Notes under the pieces: generated by a model
What the model saw: the letters and a program-made list of their open reading frames with translations, nothing else
The model's database searches: none
Told to the model about the DNA's origin: nothing
Position numbers and translations under genes: made by a program
NCBI RefSeq assembly: GCF_002901445.1
Contig: NZ_PPPD01000001.1
Location: 1,208,501-1,272,500, forward strand
Origin: Deinococcus koreensis
GTDB lineage: Bacteria; Deinococcota; Deinococci; Deinococcales; Deinococcaceae
Direction of reading: 5' to 3'
Length of the DNA: 64,000 nt
Part shown: in pieces, positions 21,592 through 30,152 of the stretch
Layout of the letters: every line of letters starts with the position of its first letter
How positions within the stretch are numbered: the first letter of the stretch is position 1

Positions 21592-22860
21592 TCACCCCGC
21601 CAATACCCCATGCAGCACGGCGCGCACCACGCCCGGCTGCTCCACGTCGCCGTGGTTCGGGATCATGTCGGCGTGCAGGTTGTAGATCCGGCCGGGCCTG
21701 AAGTCCAGGGGCGTGTCGTTCCCCAGCGTCATCTCCACCGCGCCGGCGTTCAGCGCGCCGTTGGAGCCGATGGCGCCGTACAGGTCGCTCCGGTCACCGA
21801 TGGCCGAGGCGTTCTGCCCCGCCAGCGCCGAGGCGACCGCGTAGGCCAGCCCCACCGCGAGGTCGTTTTTCGTATGCGTGACCAGCAGCGGCCCGCTGAT
21901 CCGCGCCTGGGTCACGACCGGGCGGAAGTAGCCCTCAGGGGCCGGTGGGCGCGCCTCACCGAAACCGTAGTGCGAGAAGGCGGCCTGCAGCAGATGCAGC
22001 GAATCGATGGGCAGGGGCGGGTCGCCGTCGGGGCCACGCGCGGCAGCGCTGATCAGGCGGCCGCCGAAGGAGTGGCCGATCAGGTGCAGCCGCAGCGTGG
22101 GGCGAACCGCGCGCAGGTCGCGCAGCAGGCCGCGTGCGCCGGTCTGGCCGATCTGCCCGGCACGGTCTTTCATCTCGTAGTAGGTGGTCAGGTTCAGCAG
22201 GTTGCGGAAGACCTGCAGCGGCCCGTTGAACAGCGTGCCCGCCGCGTGTCCCTGCACGTCCCCGGCGACCACGCCCCGCACCGGGGTACTCAGGCGATCC
22301 TTGACCCGGCTGTCTTTCAGGTTCTTGTCGGGGATGCCCGGTTCCTGGTGCTGCGTGGCGCTGGCGTGGAGCTGGGCCTGGATCGCCTTCAGGAAGCTGC
22401 GGCGCACGCTGCCCCGGTCTTCCAGCACGGCCAGGTTGCGGCGCAGCTCCTCCAGCGCGGCCGGGATGGGGCTGTCCGGAGCATCGGCGAAGAGCGCCTG
22501 GGCGGCCTCCAGCTCCTCTTTCAGCAGCGGGCGCAGGTCGGCGCTGGCGGCCCCGCCGGGAATCTGCAGGGCGTCGGCGAAGCGCATGGAGGGCCACACG
22601 ATCCCCACCACGCCCAGCCGCCGGCCCTGGAAGCCGGGGCGCAGTTCGCCGTCCAGCAGCGGGCGGGCGACCTTCAGGAAGTGGGTGTAGCGTTCCAGGG
22701 CCGAGTCGATGGTGGAGTTCCAGCCGTGCACCAGCACCAGCAGGTCGCTCAGGTCGTGGGCGAGCACCTGATCCTGGGCGGCCTGTACCTCGGCCCGCGC
22801 GACGGGGGCGCCCCGCCGGTCGAACTGCACGGTCTGGTAGGGAAAGCCGGCGATCTGCAT
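21592..22860 (-). CDS. Alpha/beta hydrolase, third gene of nuclease-protease-hydrolase cassette
   Basis: A 422-residue serine hydrolase without a signal peptide. The oxyanion-side motif LLVLVHGWNST is near residue 43, and the nucleophile elbow GHSFGG places Ser264. A long helical insertion lies between them. Late His candidates include that in IPNHGDVEQPG. The start at 22860 has a GGGGGG site 4-5 nt upstream. It begins 32 bp after the S8 protease stop and is surely co-transcribed. Lipase, esterase or peptidase activity is possible; the substrate is unknown. Confidence 0.78.
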   Translation of the reverse strand: MQIAGFPYQTVQFDRRGAPVARAEVQAAQDQVLAHDLSDLLVLVHGWNSTIDSALERYTHFLKVARPLLDGELRPGFQGRRLGVVGIVWPSMRFADALQIPGGAASADLRPLLKEELEAAQALFADAPDSPIPAALEELRRNLAVLEDRGSVRRSFLKAIQAQLHASATQHQEPGIPDKNLKDSRVKDRLSTPVRGVVAGDVQGHAAGTLFNGPLQVFRNLLNLTTYYEMKDRAGQIGQTGARGLLRDLRAVRPTLRLHLIGHSFGGRLISAAARGPDGDPPLPIDSLHLLQAAFSHYGFGEARPPAPEGYFRPVVTQARISGPLLVTHTKNDLAVGLAYAVASALAGQNASAIGDRSDLYGAIGSNGALNAGAVEMTLGNDTPLDFRPGRIYNLHADMIPNHGDVEQPGVVRAVLHGVLAG

Positions 22861-22892
22861 GTGTCCCCCCTGCTGGCTGTGCTCCGATCTTC

Positions 22893-24707
22893 TCAGACCG
22901 ACTGGATGGCGCGCATCACGTCCACCATGCCCTTGCCCTGGAAGTCGCGGTGGCGCCCCAGGTCGGTGGCGGTGTCCATCAGGATGCGCTTGACCGCGTC
23001 GGGCCGCCCGATGTACTCGCGCTGCACCGACAGGAAGGCGGCAATGGCCCCGGAGACGTGCGGGGTCGCCATGGAGGTACCGCTGTCCTCGGCGTAGTCG
23101 GCGTCGGCACCCTTGTCGCGCATGGTCTGTCGCTTCTGGCCCGCCGCGCACGATAGGATGCGCTCGCCCGGCGCGACCAGATCGGGCTTGAGGCGCCCGT
23201 CGCCGGTTGGGCCCTTCGAGGAGAAGTACGACACGCCGTAGGTGTGCGGGGACTCGCGGTGCGCCGCGCCCACGGTGATCGCCAGCTCGGCGTTGCCCGG
23301 GTCGTTGATGGTCAGGGCCAGACTGGTCGACACCGGGCCGAGCAGCTTGCTGGCGATGGTGCCGTAACCCGAGTTGCCGGCCGCCACCACCACCACGACC
23401 CCCGAGCGCACCAGCCGGTCGACCTCTATGCACACCGGGCTCTGCCCGCAGGCGAACCATTCGGGGTCGAAGGGATAGCCGATGGAGATGTTGACCCCGT
23501 GGATCTGCAGCAGCTTGCCGTAGCCGTTGCGTTCCTGCACGTCCGCGATGGCGGCCATCAGGTTGCTGACCTCGCCGTCGCCGCCCGCGTCGAGCACCTT
23601 GTAACTGACCAGCTTCGTGCGCGGGGCGATGCCGCTGATGCGCTCCAGCGAGAGCGGCCGGTACTTGAGGTCCTCGTCCTCGTGGCCCTCGCGGTAGGCG
23701 ACGCGGGCCACGAAGGGGCGCTGGCACGGCTGACCCCGGCCGGCGCGCGGCGGGGGCACGTCGGGCACCCATTCCCCGGCGATCACGCCCGCCACGTGTG
23801 TGCCGTGGCCGCACTCGTCGGTCAGCGGCTGGTCGTCGCCGTCGAGCAGGCTCACGTGCTCCAGCGGCGCGACCTCCAGCGTGTGCCAGCGCGCAAAATG
23901 CGGGTGGTCGCCCTGGATGCCGGAGTCCATGACCGCCCAGACGATGTCCTGCCCCGCCGCCGCGAAGGCCACCCGCGCCGCCTCGGCCTTGATGGTCGCG
24001 CCCGTGCGGTGCAGCCCGGCCCTGATCCGGAAATCCGGCCAGATGCGGTGGATGAGCCTTCCCGCCTGCGTGCCCTCCACGCTGCCCGGAGCCCCTGCGG
24101 TCTCGGGCACCTGACCCAGATCGAGCTTCACGAGCTGCCGCAGCTCCGCCTCGGTCATCCGGGCGAACACGTACTGCGGCATCCGCCGGGCCTTCTTGCG
24201 GTTGACCTGCACACCGGGCAGATGGGACTCGATCAGCGCGGTGAGCTGGTCGTTGGTGTCCTGCACCATGCCCGCGTGCGAGAGGTTCAGGTCGATGATG
24301 ACCGGGAAGGCCTGGGTGCGGCCGGCGGCGCGGTCGCGGGCCAGCTGATCGGCCAGGGCGGTGGAGATCACCGAGCGGTCGAGCACCTCCTGAGGAGAGA
24401 CGCGCTCCGGGCCCCGGCGTCCCTCTGCGGCGCCGGCCGGCTCCGGCCGCGCCTCGGGCGGTGGCTGAGGCTGGGGCTGAGCCTCGCTCTCGAGGGCGGC
24501 CCTGGTTCGGGGCGGCGCCTGGGCCGTAGGTTCTGTGGGCGCACCCCCAGCCTCAGCCACCACCTCCCGGAGCTCGTCCAGGATGGCCCGGCGCCGCACG
24601 ATCCGCTCGGCCAGCGCCCTGAGCAGCGCCGGATTCTCCGCCAGTCGCTCGACCAGCGCGTCCAATACCTCGTCCTGCAGCCGTTCCTCGTGCGCTTCGT
24701 CTGCCAT
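22893..24707 (-). CDS. S8 (subtilisin-like) serine peptidase
   Basis: A 604-residue protein. Residues 1-55 are a Leu/Glu/Arg-rich helical segment (LVERLAENPALLRALAERIV), then a Pro/Glu linker to about 115, a middle domain possibly acting as prodomain, and the S8 catalytic domain with Asp261 (VMDSGIQGDH), His304 (GHGTHVAG) and Ser545 (GTSMATPH). No signal peptide is visible, unusual for a subtilase, so it may act in the cytoplasm. The start at 24707 has a run of seven G before it. It lies between the NUC1 nuclease and the hydrolase genes. A TACACT box (24765-24770) may add an internal promoter. Confidence 0.88.
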   Translation of the reverse strand: MADEAHEERLQDEVLDALVERLAENPALLRALAERIVRRRAILDELREVVAEAGGAPTEPTAQAPPRTRAALESEAQPQPQPPPEARPEPAGAAEGRRGPERVSPQEVLDRSVISTALADQLARDRAAGRTQAFPVIIDLNLSHAGMVQDTNDQLTALIESHLPGVQVNRKKARRMPQYVFARMTEAELRQLVKLDLGQVPETAGAPGSVEGTQAGRLIHRIWPDFRIRAGLHRTGATIKAEAARVAFAAAGQDIVWAVMDSGIQGDHPHFARWHTLEVAPLEHVSLLDGDDQPLTDECGHGTHVAGVIAGEWVPDVPPPRAGRGQPCQRPFVARVAYREGHEDEDLKYRPLSLERISGIAPRTKLVSYKVLDAGGDGEVSNLMAAIADVQERNGYGKLLQIHGVNISIGYPFDPEWFACGQSPVCIEVDRLVRSGVVVVVAAGNSGYGTIASKLLGPVSTSLALTINDPGNAELAITVGAAHRESPHTYGVSYFSSKGPTGDGRLKPDLVAPGERILSCAAGQKRQTMRDKGADADYAEDSGTSMATPHVSGAIAAFLSVQREYIGRPDAVKRILMDTATDLGRHRDFQGKGMVDVMRAIQSV

Positions 24708-24858
24708 GTTCCCCCCCGGGACTGGTGAGCCGAGCCAGATGAGCCGTGAACGCGAACGGGCTTCAGTGTACAGGCGCGGCCAGACGCCCAGTGACACACC
24801 TGCCGGCGCCCGGCGCCCGTCATCCGTGGCCGAGGCTGTGCGCTCCGCCGGGCAGACC

Positions 24859-25815
24859 CTAGCGCAGCCGCACGTCCCCGAAGCTCTCCAGGCGGCGCCG
24901 CACAGGCAAGGTTTCCAGTGTGCCCACCTCTCCCCTGTCCACCTGCGCCGCCCCCACCCCTGGCGCGAAGGTCACGCCCGTCAGGCCGCTGATCTCCTCC
25001 AGTCCTACCTGATAGACCTCGAAGCCGCCGAAATTCAGATCCTCCTCGGCCAGAGCCTCGTCGCGCAGCCCGCGCCGGGCGATGGCCGCGCTCTGATCCA
25101 GCAGGAAGGCGTAGCTCCGCAGCGTTTCGCCCTCGGCCACCACCACGACCTTCCAGAACTTCAGCGGGTACTGGACAGGGCCGGCACCGAAGTCTCCGCT
25201 GGGATCGCTCCCTGCCAGCACCGGCCCGGCATACAGGCAGGCCCGCGCCCCGGCGGCGCCCAGCGCGCCGACGAGCTGGTCTTCCAGCCCGCCCCACAGC
25301 CCGCCCGCCCGCGACTGGTTGAAGTCGGCGTGCTGCGGGGTGGCGTTCGTCCAGTGGAAGGTATCGGCGTTGGCGTACTCCAGCTCCGTCAACGTCTCGC
25401 CCCAGGCGTTGTCGTTGCGGCGCACCACGTGCCCGCGGTCGAACAGGGTATCGGCGTAGATGTCGGCGTCGCGCAGCAGGGCTTCCGGGGGCAGGCGAGG
25501 GTCGCTTCGCCACTCGTCGCGCCCCAGGGTCTGGCGGTCGGGATTCCCGAAGCGCCGCTGGGGGGTGTAGTCCACGTTCACCGCCGACCACAGCTGCGAG
25601 CGCCGGGCCGCGTGCACCAGCAGGCTGAAATGGTGGTACTGCAGTTCCAGGGGAGCGCCGTCCGCCCCCAGCACGAGGTCGGCGGCCCGCTGCGGCGTCA
25701 CGCCCGGCAGGGGCACGGTGAACCCCGGCAGGAAGTCCGGCCGGTAGCCGGGGCGCCCCGCGTAATCGGGGTCGAAGCGGAGGGCCATGCGGCGGACGGG
25801 GCGGGAGTCGGACAT
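24859..25815 (-). CDS. DNA/RNA non-specific endonuclease (NUC1 family)
   Basis: A 318-residue beta-beta-alpha-metal nuclease. The catalytic motif FDRGHVVRR places the general base at His129; the metal-binding Asn is expected in the NATPQHADFNQ region. The N-terminus DPDYAGRPGYRPDFLPG and the segment YHHFSLLVHAARRSQLWSAVN are typical of this group. No signal peptide is seen, so an unrestrained active form would be toxic to the cell. The ATG at 25815 follows a GGAGG site. The S8 protease gene follows after 151 bp. Confidence 0.88.
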   Translation of the reverse strand: MSDSRPVRRMALRFDPDYAGRPGYRPDFLPGFTVPLPGVTPQRAADLVLGADGAPLELQYHHFSLLVHAARRSQLWSAVNVDYTPQRRFGNPDRQTLGRDEWRSDPRLPPEALLRDADIYADTLFDRGHVVRRNDNAWGETLTELEYANADTFHWTNATPQHADFNQSRAGGLWGGLEDQLVGALGAAGARACLYAGPVLAGSDPSGDFGAGPVQYPLKFWKVVVVAEGETLRSYAFLLDQSAAIARRGLRDEALAEEDLNFGGFEVYQVGLEEISGLTGVTFAPGVGAAQVDRGEVGTLETLPVRRRLESFGDVRLR

Positions 25816-25930
25816 GGGGCCTCCGGGGCGGCGGGCGGCGTGGCGGCATGAGGGTGAAGCTTCCTGCACTCTACGCGCCTTGCCTTCCCCACCCGCCGCG
25901 CGCCATGCTGCCCCTCTACGGAGGTGCTCT

Positions 25931-26734
25931 ATGACTGTTCCACCCTTTGGTCTGGGAACGTTTCGCCTGAAAGGTCAGGTCGTCAGGGATTCGGTTCGCA
26001 ATGCCCTGGAACTGGGCTACCGCGCCATCGACACCGCGCAGTTCTACGACAACGAGGGCGAGATCGGGGAGACCATCGCCCAGAGCGGCATGGGGCGCTC
26101 GGAGCTGTACGTCACCACCAAGATCAAGATGCCCAACTACAGCCGGGAGAAGCTGGTGCCCAGCCTGCGCGAGAGCCTGGAGAAGCTGCAGATGGACAGC
26201 GTCGACCTGGCGCTGATCCACTGGCCCGTGCCGAACGGCGAGGTGAAGCCCGAGGAGTACCTGGAGGCCCTGGCCGACGCCCACGCGCAGGGCCTGACGG
26301 GCGAGATCGGCGTGTCGAACTTCAACATCCAGCAGCTCCGGCGTGCCCGCGAGATCCTGGGAGACGTGCCCCTGGCGACCAATCAGGTCGAGATCCACCC
26401 CTACCTGCAGAACCGCACCCTGGCCCAGTTCGCCCGCCAGGAGGGCCTCCACCTGACCTCGTACATGACCCTGGCGGTGGGCAAGGTCATGGCCGACCCG
26501 GTGATGCAGGACATCGCCCGGGCGCACGGCGCCACGCCCGCGCAGGTCGCGCTGGCCTGGGCCCTGCAGCAGGGCCACTCGGTCATCCCGTCCTCGACGA
26601 AGCGGGAGAACCTGCAGAGCAACCTGGGGGCCCTGGAGCTCCGGCTGACCGACGAGGACATGGCGCGCATAGGCGAACTCGACCGGGGAGAACGCATCGC
26701 CAACCCGCCGCACATGGCCCCGGACTGGGACTGA
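25931..26734 (+). CDS. Aldo/keto reductase
   Basis: A 267-residue NADPH-dependent reductase of the TIM-barrel AKR family, near the 2,5-diketo-gluconate reductase (DkgB) type. The catalytic tetrad is visible: Asp and Tyr in DTAQFYDN, Lys in VTTKIKM, His in ALIHWPVP. The C-terminal NADPH site includes IPSSTKRENLQSNL. GGAGGT (25920-25925) precedes the ATG at 25931. It is divergent from the nuclease cassette. Confidence 0.92.
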   Translation: MTVPPFGLGTFRLKGQVVRDSVRNALELGYRAIDTAQFYDNEGEIGETIAQSGMGRSELYVTTKIKMPNYSREKLVPSLRESLEKLQMDSVDLALIHWPVPNGEVKPEEYLEALADAHAQGLTGEIGVSNFNIQQLRRAREILGDVPLATNQVEIHPYLQNRTLAQFARQEGLHLTSYMTLAVGKVMADPVMQDIARAHGATPAQVALAWALQQGHSVIPSSTKRENLQSNLGALELRLTDEDMARIGELDRGERIANPPHMAPDWD

Positions 26735-26817
26735 GGCCAACCCCCATCGCCCACACGGCACACTCGCCGGACGTGTCGGCGCTGCTGTCACGCGCCGTGC
26801 ACTAGAGTGCCCTCACC

Positions 26818-27885
26818 ATGAAACTCAAGACCAAGGCGGCCCTGACCGCGCTCCTCAGCCTTGCCCTGCTCGCCGGATGCGGCCAGCAGACGAGCGGCAC
26901 CCTGTCGGCCCAGGGGGGCAACGGCAAGCCGCCCACCGGACAGCGCACCGCCGCCGCCCGCGCCTTCCTGCCCAACCCGGTGCAGACCACGGGCGACCAG
27001 GGGCTGAGCGACCAGAAGGACAGCGCCGGGGCGGTTCCCGCCAGCGCCTACTTCCCGGTGACCCTGACAAATCTGGACGGCAGCGGGTATCTCAGCGGCG
27101 ACTACGCCCGGGTCGTCAGCGAGACCGGCACGCCCGTGTACGGAACGGGGCCCTTCGACTTCACCCGCGACCAGGATGGGTTCGAGCAGGTCATGGCCTA
27201 CTACTGGATCACCGAGGCCCAGAAGTACCTCCAGTCGCTGGGCTTCGGCTCCGAGCTGCCGGCGGTGAACAGCGACCAGCAGGCGGTCAAGGTGAGCCAG
27301 TACGGCCTGGACAACTCGTACCAGAACGACCACCCCGACATCATCCGGCTGGGCAAGGGCGGGGTGGACGATGCCGAGGACGGCGAGGTGATCGTGCACG
27401 AGTACGGCCACGCGGTGCACGCTGCCCAGGTGCCCGGCTTCGGCACGAGCCTGGAGGCCGGCTCGATCGGGGAGGCGTTCGGGGACTACCTGGCCCTGAC
27501 GGTGGCCGACGCCGTGGCGAAGGCGAACGGCGCCCCGATCCGGACGCCCCTGCCCTGCCTGATGGACTGGGACAGCGTGTCGTACACGGCGACCACGCCG
27601 CACTGCATCCGCCGCACCGACACCGACAAGCACTACCCCGAGGACGTGCGCGGCGAGGTGCACGCCGACGGCGAGATCTGGTCGCGCCCCCTGTGGGACA
27701 TCCGGCAGGCGCTGGGGGCCCGCACCGCCGACCGGATCATCGTGAACGCGCAGTTCGGCTTCGCCCCGGACACCAGCTTCGCCGCCGCCGCCCGGACGAC
27801 CGTGGACACCGCTCAGCGCATGTACGGCGCGGGGATCGCCGCCACGGTGAGGAAGGCCTTCGTGAACCGCGGGATTCTGAAGTAG
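26818..27885 (+). CDS. Putative lipoprotein metallopeptidase, M36-like
   Basis: A 355-residue exported protein. Residues 1-20 are a lipoprotein signal with lipobox LLAGC. The zinc motif HEYGH puts ligands at His194 and His198 with Glu195 as base, and the third ligand Glu lies in GSIGEAFGDYLA, as in fungalysin-type M36 and related gluzincins. It probably degrades extracellular or periplasmic proteins. TAGAGT (26803-26808) is 9 nt before the ATG. Confidence 0.85.
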   Translation: MKLKTKAALTALLSLALLAGCGQQTSGTLSAQGGNGKPPTGQRTAAARAFLPNPVQTTGDQGLSDQKDSAGAVPASAYFPVTLTNLDGSGYLSGDYARVVSETGTPVYGTGPFDFTRDQDGFEQVMAYYWITEAQKYLQSLGFGSELPAVNSDQQAVKVSQYGLDNSYQNDHPDIIRLGKGGVDDAEDGEVIVHEYGHAVHAAQVPGFGTSLEAGSIGEAFGDYLALTVADAVAKANGAPIRTPLPCLMDWDSVSYTATTPHCIRRTDTDKHYPEDVRGEVHADGEIWSRPLWDIRQALGARTADRIIVNAQFGFAPDTSFAAAARTTVDTAQRMYGAGIAATVRKAFVNRGILK

Positions 27886-27908
27886 GGGCGGCCGTTCTGG
27901 CGAGTCGC

Positions 27909-28078
27909 TCAACGCCACACGGCCACCGCCCCGATCTCCAGCCGCCAGTCCGGGTTGAGGGTCTGGGCGACGATGACGGTCAGGGCCGGGACATGATCGT
28001 TCAGGCCCAGCCCGGCGGCCTCCAGACCATGCATGGAGCTGCCGACCGGTGCCCGCCCCCCGGCGGGGTGAACCGGCC
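27909..28078 (-). pseudogene. C-terminal remnant of a RidA/YjgF-family gene
   Basis: The minus strand reads an open stretch ending LNPDWRLEIGAVAVWR before TGA at 27909-27911, which resembles the C-terminal strand of RidA-like enamine deaminases (LNPDWxxEIxAVAV). The upstream part of the domain, including the catalytic Arg region, is missing, and no start with a ribosome site is present. It is about 55 codons, squeezed between the peptidase and the GrpB gene. The call rests on one short motif. Confidence 0.45.
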
Positions 28079-28675
28079 TCACCCGCCCCGAGCGGCCACC
28101 GCCCGCGCGTAGATCTCACGGATCAGGGCGGCCTTGTCGTTGTTGTACTGGTGGACATAGGCGTAGGGGCGCTGCGCCAGCTCGCGTTTCAGGGCGCCGT
28201 AGCGCTGGCGGTCGGCTTCGTTCACACGCAGCCAGTCGCGGAAGATCAGGTGTCTGGTGGCTTCCGGACTGCCGGGCGACCAGACGTGCAGGTTGATGTC
28301 GGTGTCCGGCCCCTTGAGCACCCGGTGCTCGTGAAAGTCGGGCTCGCGCACGCTCAGGCGGTAGCCAGCGGCTTCCAGCTCCGGCAGGTAGGCCGCTTCA
28401 TCGGCAGAATCAGCCACCGTCAGGTCGAGGTCGATGATCGGCTTGGCGCACAGCCCCGGCACCGAGGTCGAGCCCACATGCGAGAGCGCCAGCACACGCC
28501 CCCCCAGCAGGGCCCGCAACCGCCGCGCCTCGCGGCCGAACAGGACGGGCCACTGGGGATCGGAGTCGGCCAGCACGATCGGGCCACTCAGGCGCGTCAG
28601 TCCGCCCACGGAGGCGGCGGCCATCTCCGCGTCGGTCAGGGGAGCGGCGTCGGGCACCGGAGGAAGCTGGCTCAT
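28079..28675 (-). CDS. GrpB family protein (nucleotidyltransferase fold)
   Basis: A 198-residue protein of the GrpB/UPF0157 family. The signature HVGSTSVPGLCAKPIIDLDL is near residue 66 and defines the nucleotidyltransferase-like active site (G-S-T, D-x-D). Later DINLHVW and HLIFRDWLR are also typical. The substrate is unknown. The start ATG at 28675 begins at the conserved N-terminus. It is downstream of the HxlR gene on the same strand with 50 bp between. Confidence 0.88.
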   Translation of the reverse strand: MSQLPPVPDAAPLTDAEMAAASVGGLTRLSGPIVLADSDPQWPVLFGREARRLRALLGGRVLALSHVGSTSVPGLCAKPIIDLDLTVADSADEAAYLPELEAAGYRLSVREPDFHEHRVLKGPDTDINLHVWSPGSPEATRHLIFRDWLRVNEADRQRYGALKRELAQRPYAYVHQYNNDKAALIREIYARAVAARGG

Positions 28676-28725
28676 GCTGCGTCCAGTGTCCGATTTCCGG
28701 CGGCGGGCGACATCCGCCAGATGCG

Positions 28726-29397
28726 CTACCGCTGCACGACGTCCGGCATCTGGAACAGCGTGGGAAAGCGCTCGGCCCACTCGCGGTCGCCCTCGATACG
28801 CAGCCCGCCCGCTTCGGCCTGCGCCAGCGGCAGGCCACCGAAGCAGAGGCCGCCCAGCGTCTGCACGTCGCCCGTCAGGGTCACGTCGGCCCGCTCGGGC
28901 ACACCGCGCCGCACGTCCAGTTCGCCGTCCGAGACGCGTACCTGAAAGCGCTCGTGGCCGATCCGCAGCGCCACCGTACCCCGCACCCCCTGCGCGGCGG
29001 GGGGGTGGAACATGGTCTTCATGGCCGTGACCAGCGTGGCGAGGCTGATGGGCGCCTGCGGCTTGTCGGGCGAGCGCGCCCCCCAGCGGCCCAGGTGCTG
29101 CAGCACCGGCTCCAGCTCGCGGCCCCAGGCGCTCAGGGCGTAGACGCTGCGGGCGGCGGGCGGCGGCAGTTCCTCGCGCACGACCACGCCGGTGTCTTCC
29201 AGATCTTTCAGGCGTTGTGACAGCACGTTGGGGCTGATGCCCCTCAATTCGGCGCGCAGGTCGCTGAAGCGCCTGGGCCCCAGTAGCAGCTCGCGCACCA
29301 CCAGCAGCGCCCAGCGCTCGCCCACCAGATCCAGGGCGTGCGCGGCCGCGCAGCCGTCGTCGTAGCGGCGGGTGGGGGTGGTGCGCTGAACAGCCAT
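28726..29397 (-). CDS. HxlR family regulator with C-terminal SCP2-like domain
   Basis: A 223-residue fusion. Residues 10-110 are an HxlR winged helix (CAAAHALDLVGERWALLVVR, RRFSDLRAELRGISPNVLSQRL). Residues 125-223 look like an SCP2-type sterol-carrier domain that may bind a hydrophobic ligand. It is divergent from the DHFR-family array; TACTCT on the minus strand (29405-29410) lies 7 nt before its ATG and its promoter overlaps that of the array. It is the probable ligand-responsive regulator of the array. Confidence 0.87.
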   Translation of the reverse strand: MAVQRTTPTRRYDDGCAAAHALDLVGERWALLVVRELLLGPRRFSDLRAELRGISPNVLSQRLKDLEDTGVVVREELPPPAARSVYALSAWGRELEPVLQHLGRWGARSPDKPQAPISLATLVTAMKTMFHPPAAQGVRGTVALRIGHERFQVRVSDGELDVRRGVPERADVTLTGDVQTLGGLCFGGLPLAQAEAGGLRIEGDREWAERFPTLFQMPDVVQR

Positions 29398-29404
29398 TTC
29401 ACTC

Positions 29405-29456
29405 AGAGTACGCCGGCACGGTACGGTTGACTAAGTGCAAGGTTGCAATTTAGGAT
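29405..29456. promoter_or_regulatory. Divergent promoter and operator between HxlR and the DHFR-family array
   Basis: Plus strand: TTGACT (29427-29432), 18 bp, TAGGAT (29451-29456). Minus strand: TACTCT (29405-29410) with a -35-like TAGTCA at 29428-29433. Inside the plus-strand spacer lies the palindrome TGCAA-GG-TTGCA (29436-29447), placed to block the array promoter. Binding by the HxlR protein is inferred. Confidence 0.6.
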
Positions 29457-29588
29457 CATTCTGTTGTAAGCTAAATGGGAAGAAAAATTATGAGTTTGGC
29501 GCTGCCCACCAGCCGCCCATCAGGAGGACGTTATGCCGCCGATCGCCGTGTTACTGAGGCCACCCCGCCTTCTGAAGGAACGCCGCCG

Positions 29589-30152
29589 ATGACGCGCGTC
29601 TACCTCGATCTCGCCATGTCCCTCGACGGCTTCATCGCCGGCCCGGACGGTGAAGACGGCGGCCTGCACGACTGGTACTTCGCGCCGGAGGGCGCCGCCG
29701 AGGACATCAAGGCTGAACTCCTGAGCGGCATGGGCGCGATGATCCTGGGCCACCGCGCCTTCGGCACCGCCCCGGACGGCTTCGACACCGAATACAAGGT
29801 GCCGCACTTCATCCTGACCCACACGCCTTTGCCCACCGCACAGCGCGGCGGGGCCACGTTCATCTTCGTCACGGACGGCATCGAGAGTGCGCTGGCCCAG
29901 GCGAGGGCCGCCGCCGGAGACCGCGACGTCTGCGTGGCCGGCGGCGCGGACGTGGCACGGCAGTTTCTGAGGGCGGGGCTGCTGGACGAGGTGCAGGTGC
30001 ACGTCGCGCCTGTGCTGCTGGGCGGGGGGCTGTCGCTGTTCGGCGCCCTGGGTCAGACGGTGCGGCTGGAGCGCGTGCGGGTCGTGGAGTCCGCGCACGC
30101 GACGCACCTGACCTACCGCATTAACCGCGTCGAGGAGGCTCCCCATGCGTAA
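29589..30152 (+). CDS. DHFR-family protein 1 (RibD C-terminal domain)
   Basis: A 187-residue RibD_C/DHFR-fold protein. It shows the N-terminal LAMSLDGFIAGPDGEDGG pattern, a VAGGADVARQFLRAGLLDEV nucleotide-binding region and the closing PVLLGGGLSLFG motif. These predicted NADPH-dependent reductases have no known substrate. It is the first of seven intact paralogues. AAGGAA (29576-29581) precedes the ATG. The frame is open to 29475, but that extension has no family similarity. Confidence 0.88.
   Translation: MTRVYLDLAMSLDGFIAGPDGEDGGLHDWYFAPEGAAEDIKAELLSGMGAMILGHRAFGTAPDGFDTEYKVPHFILTHTPLPTAQRGGATFIFVTDGIESALAQARAAAGDRDVCVAGGADVARQFLRAGLLDEVQVHVAPVLLGGGLSLFGALGQTVRLERVRVVESAHATHLTYRINRVEEAPHA

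Noticed and set aside
29475..29588. N-terminal extension of DHFR-family gene 1
   Set aside because: In frame and after a TAAGCT box, but the residues do not fit the family and a ribosome site precedes the ATG at 29589.
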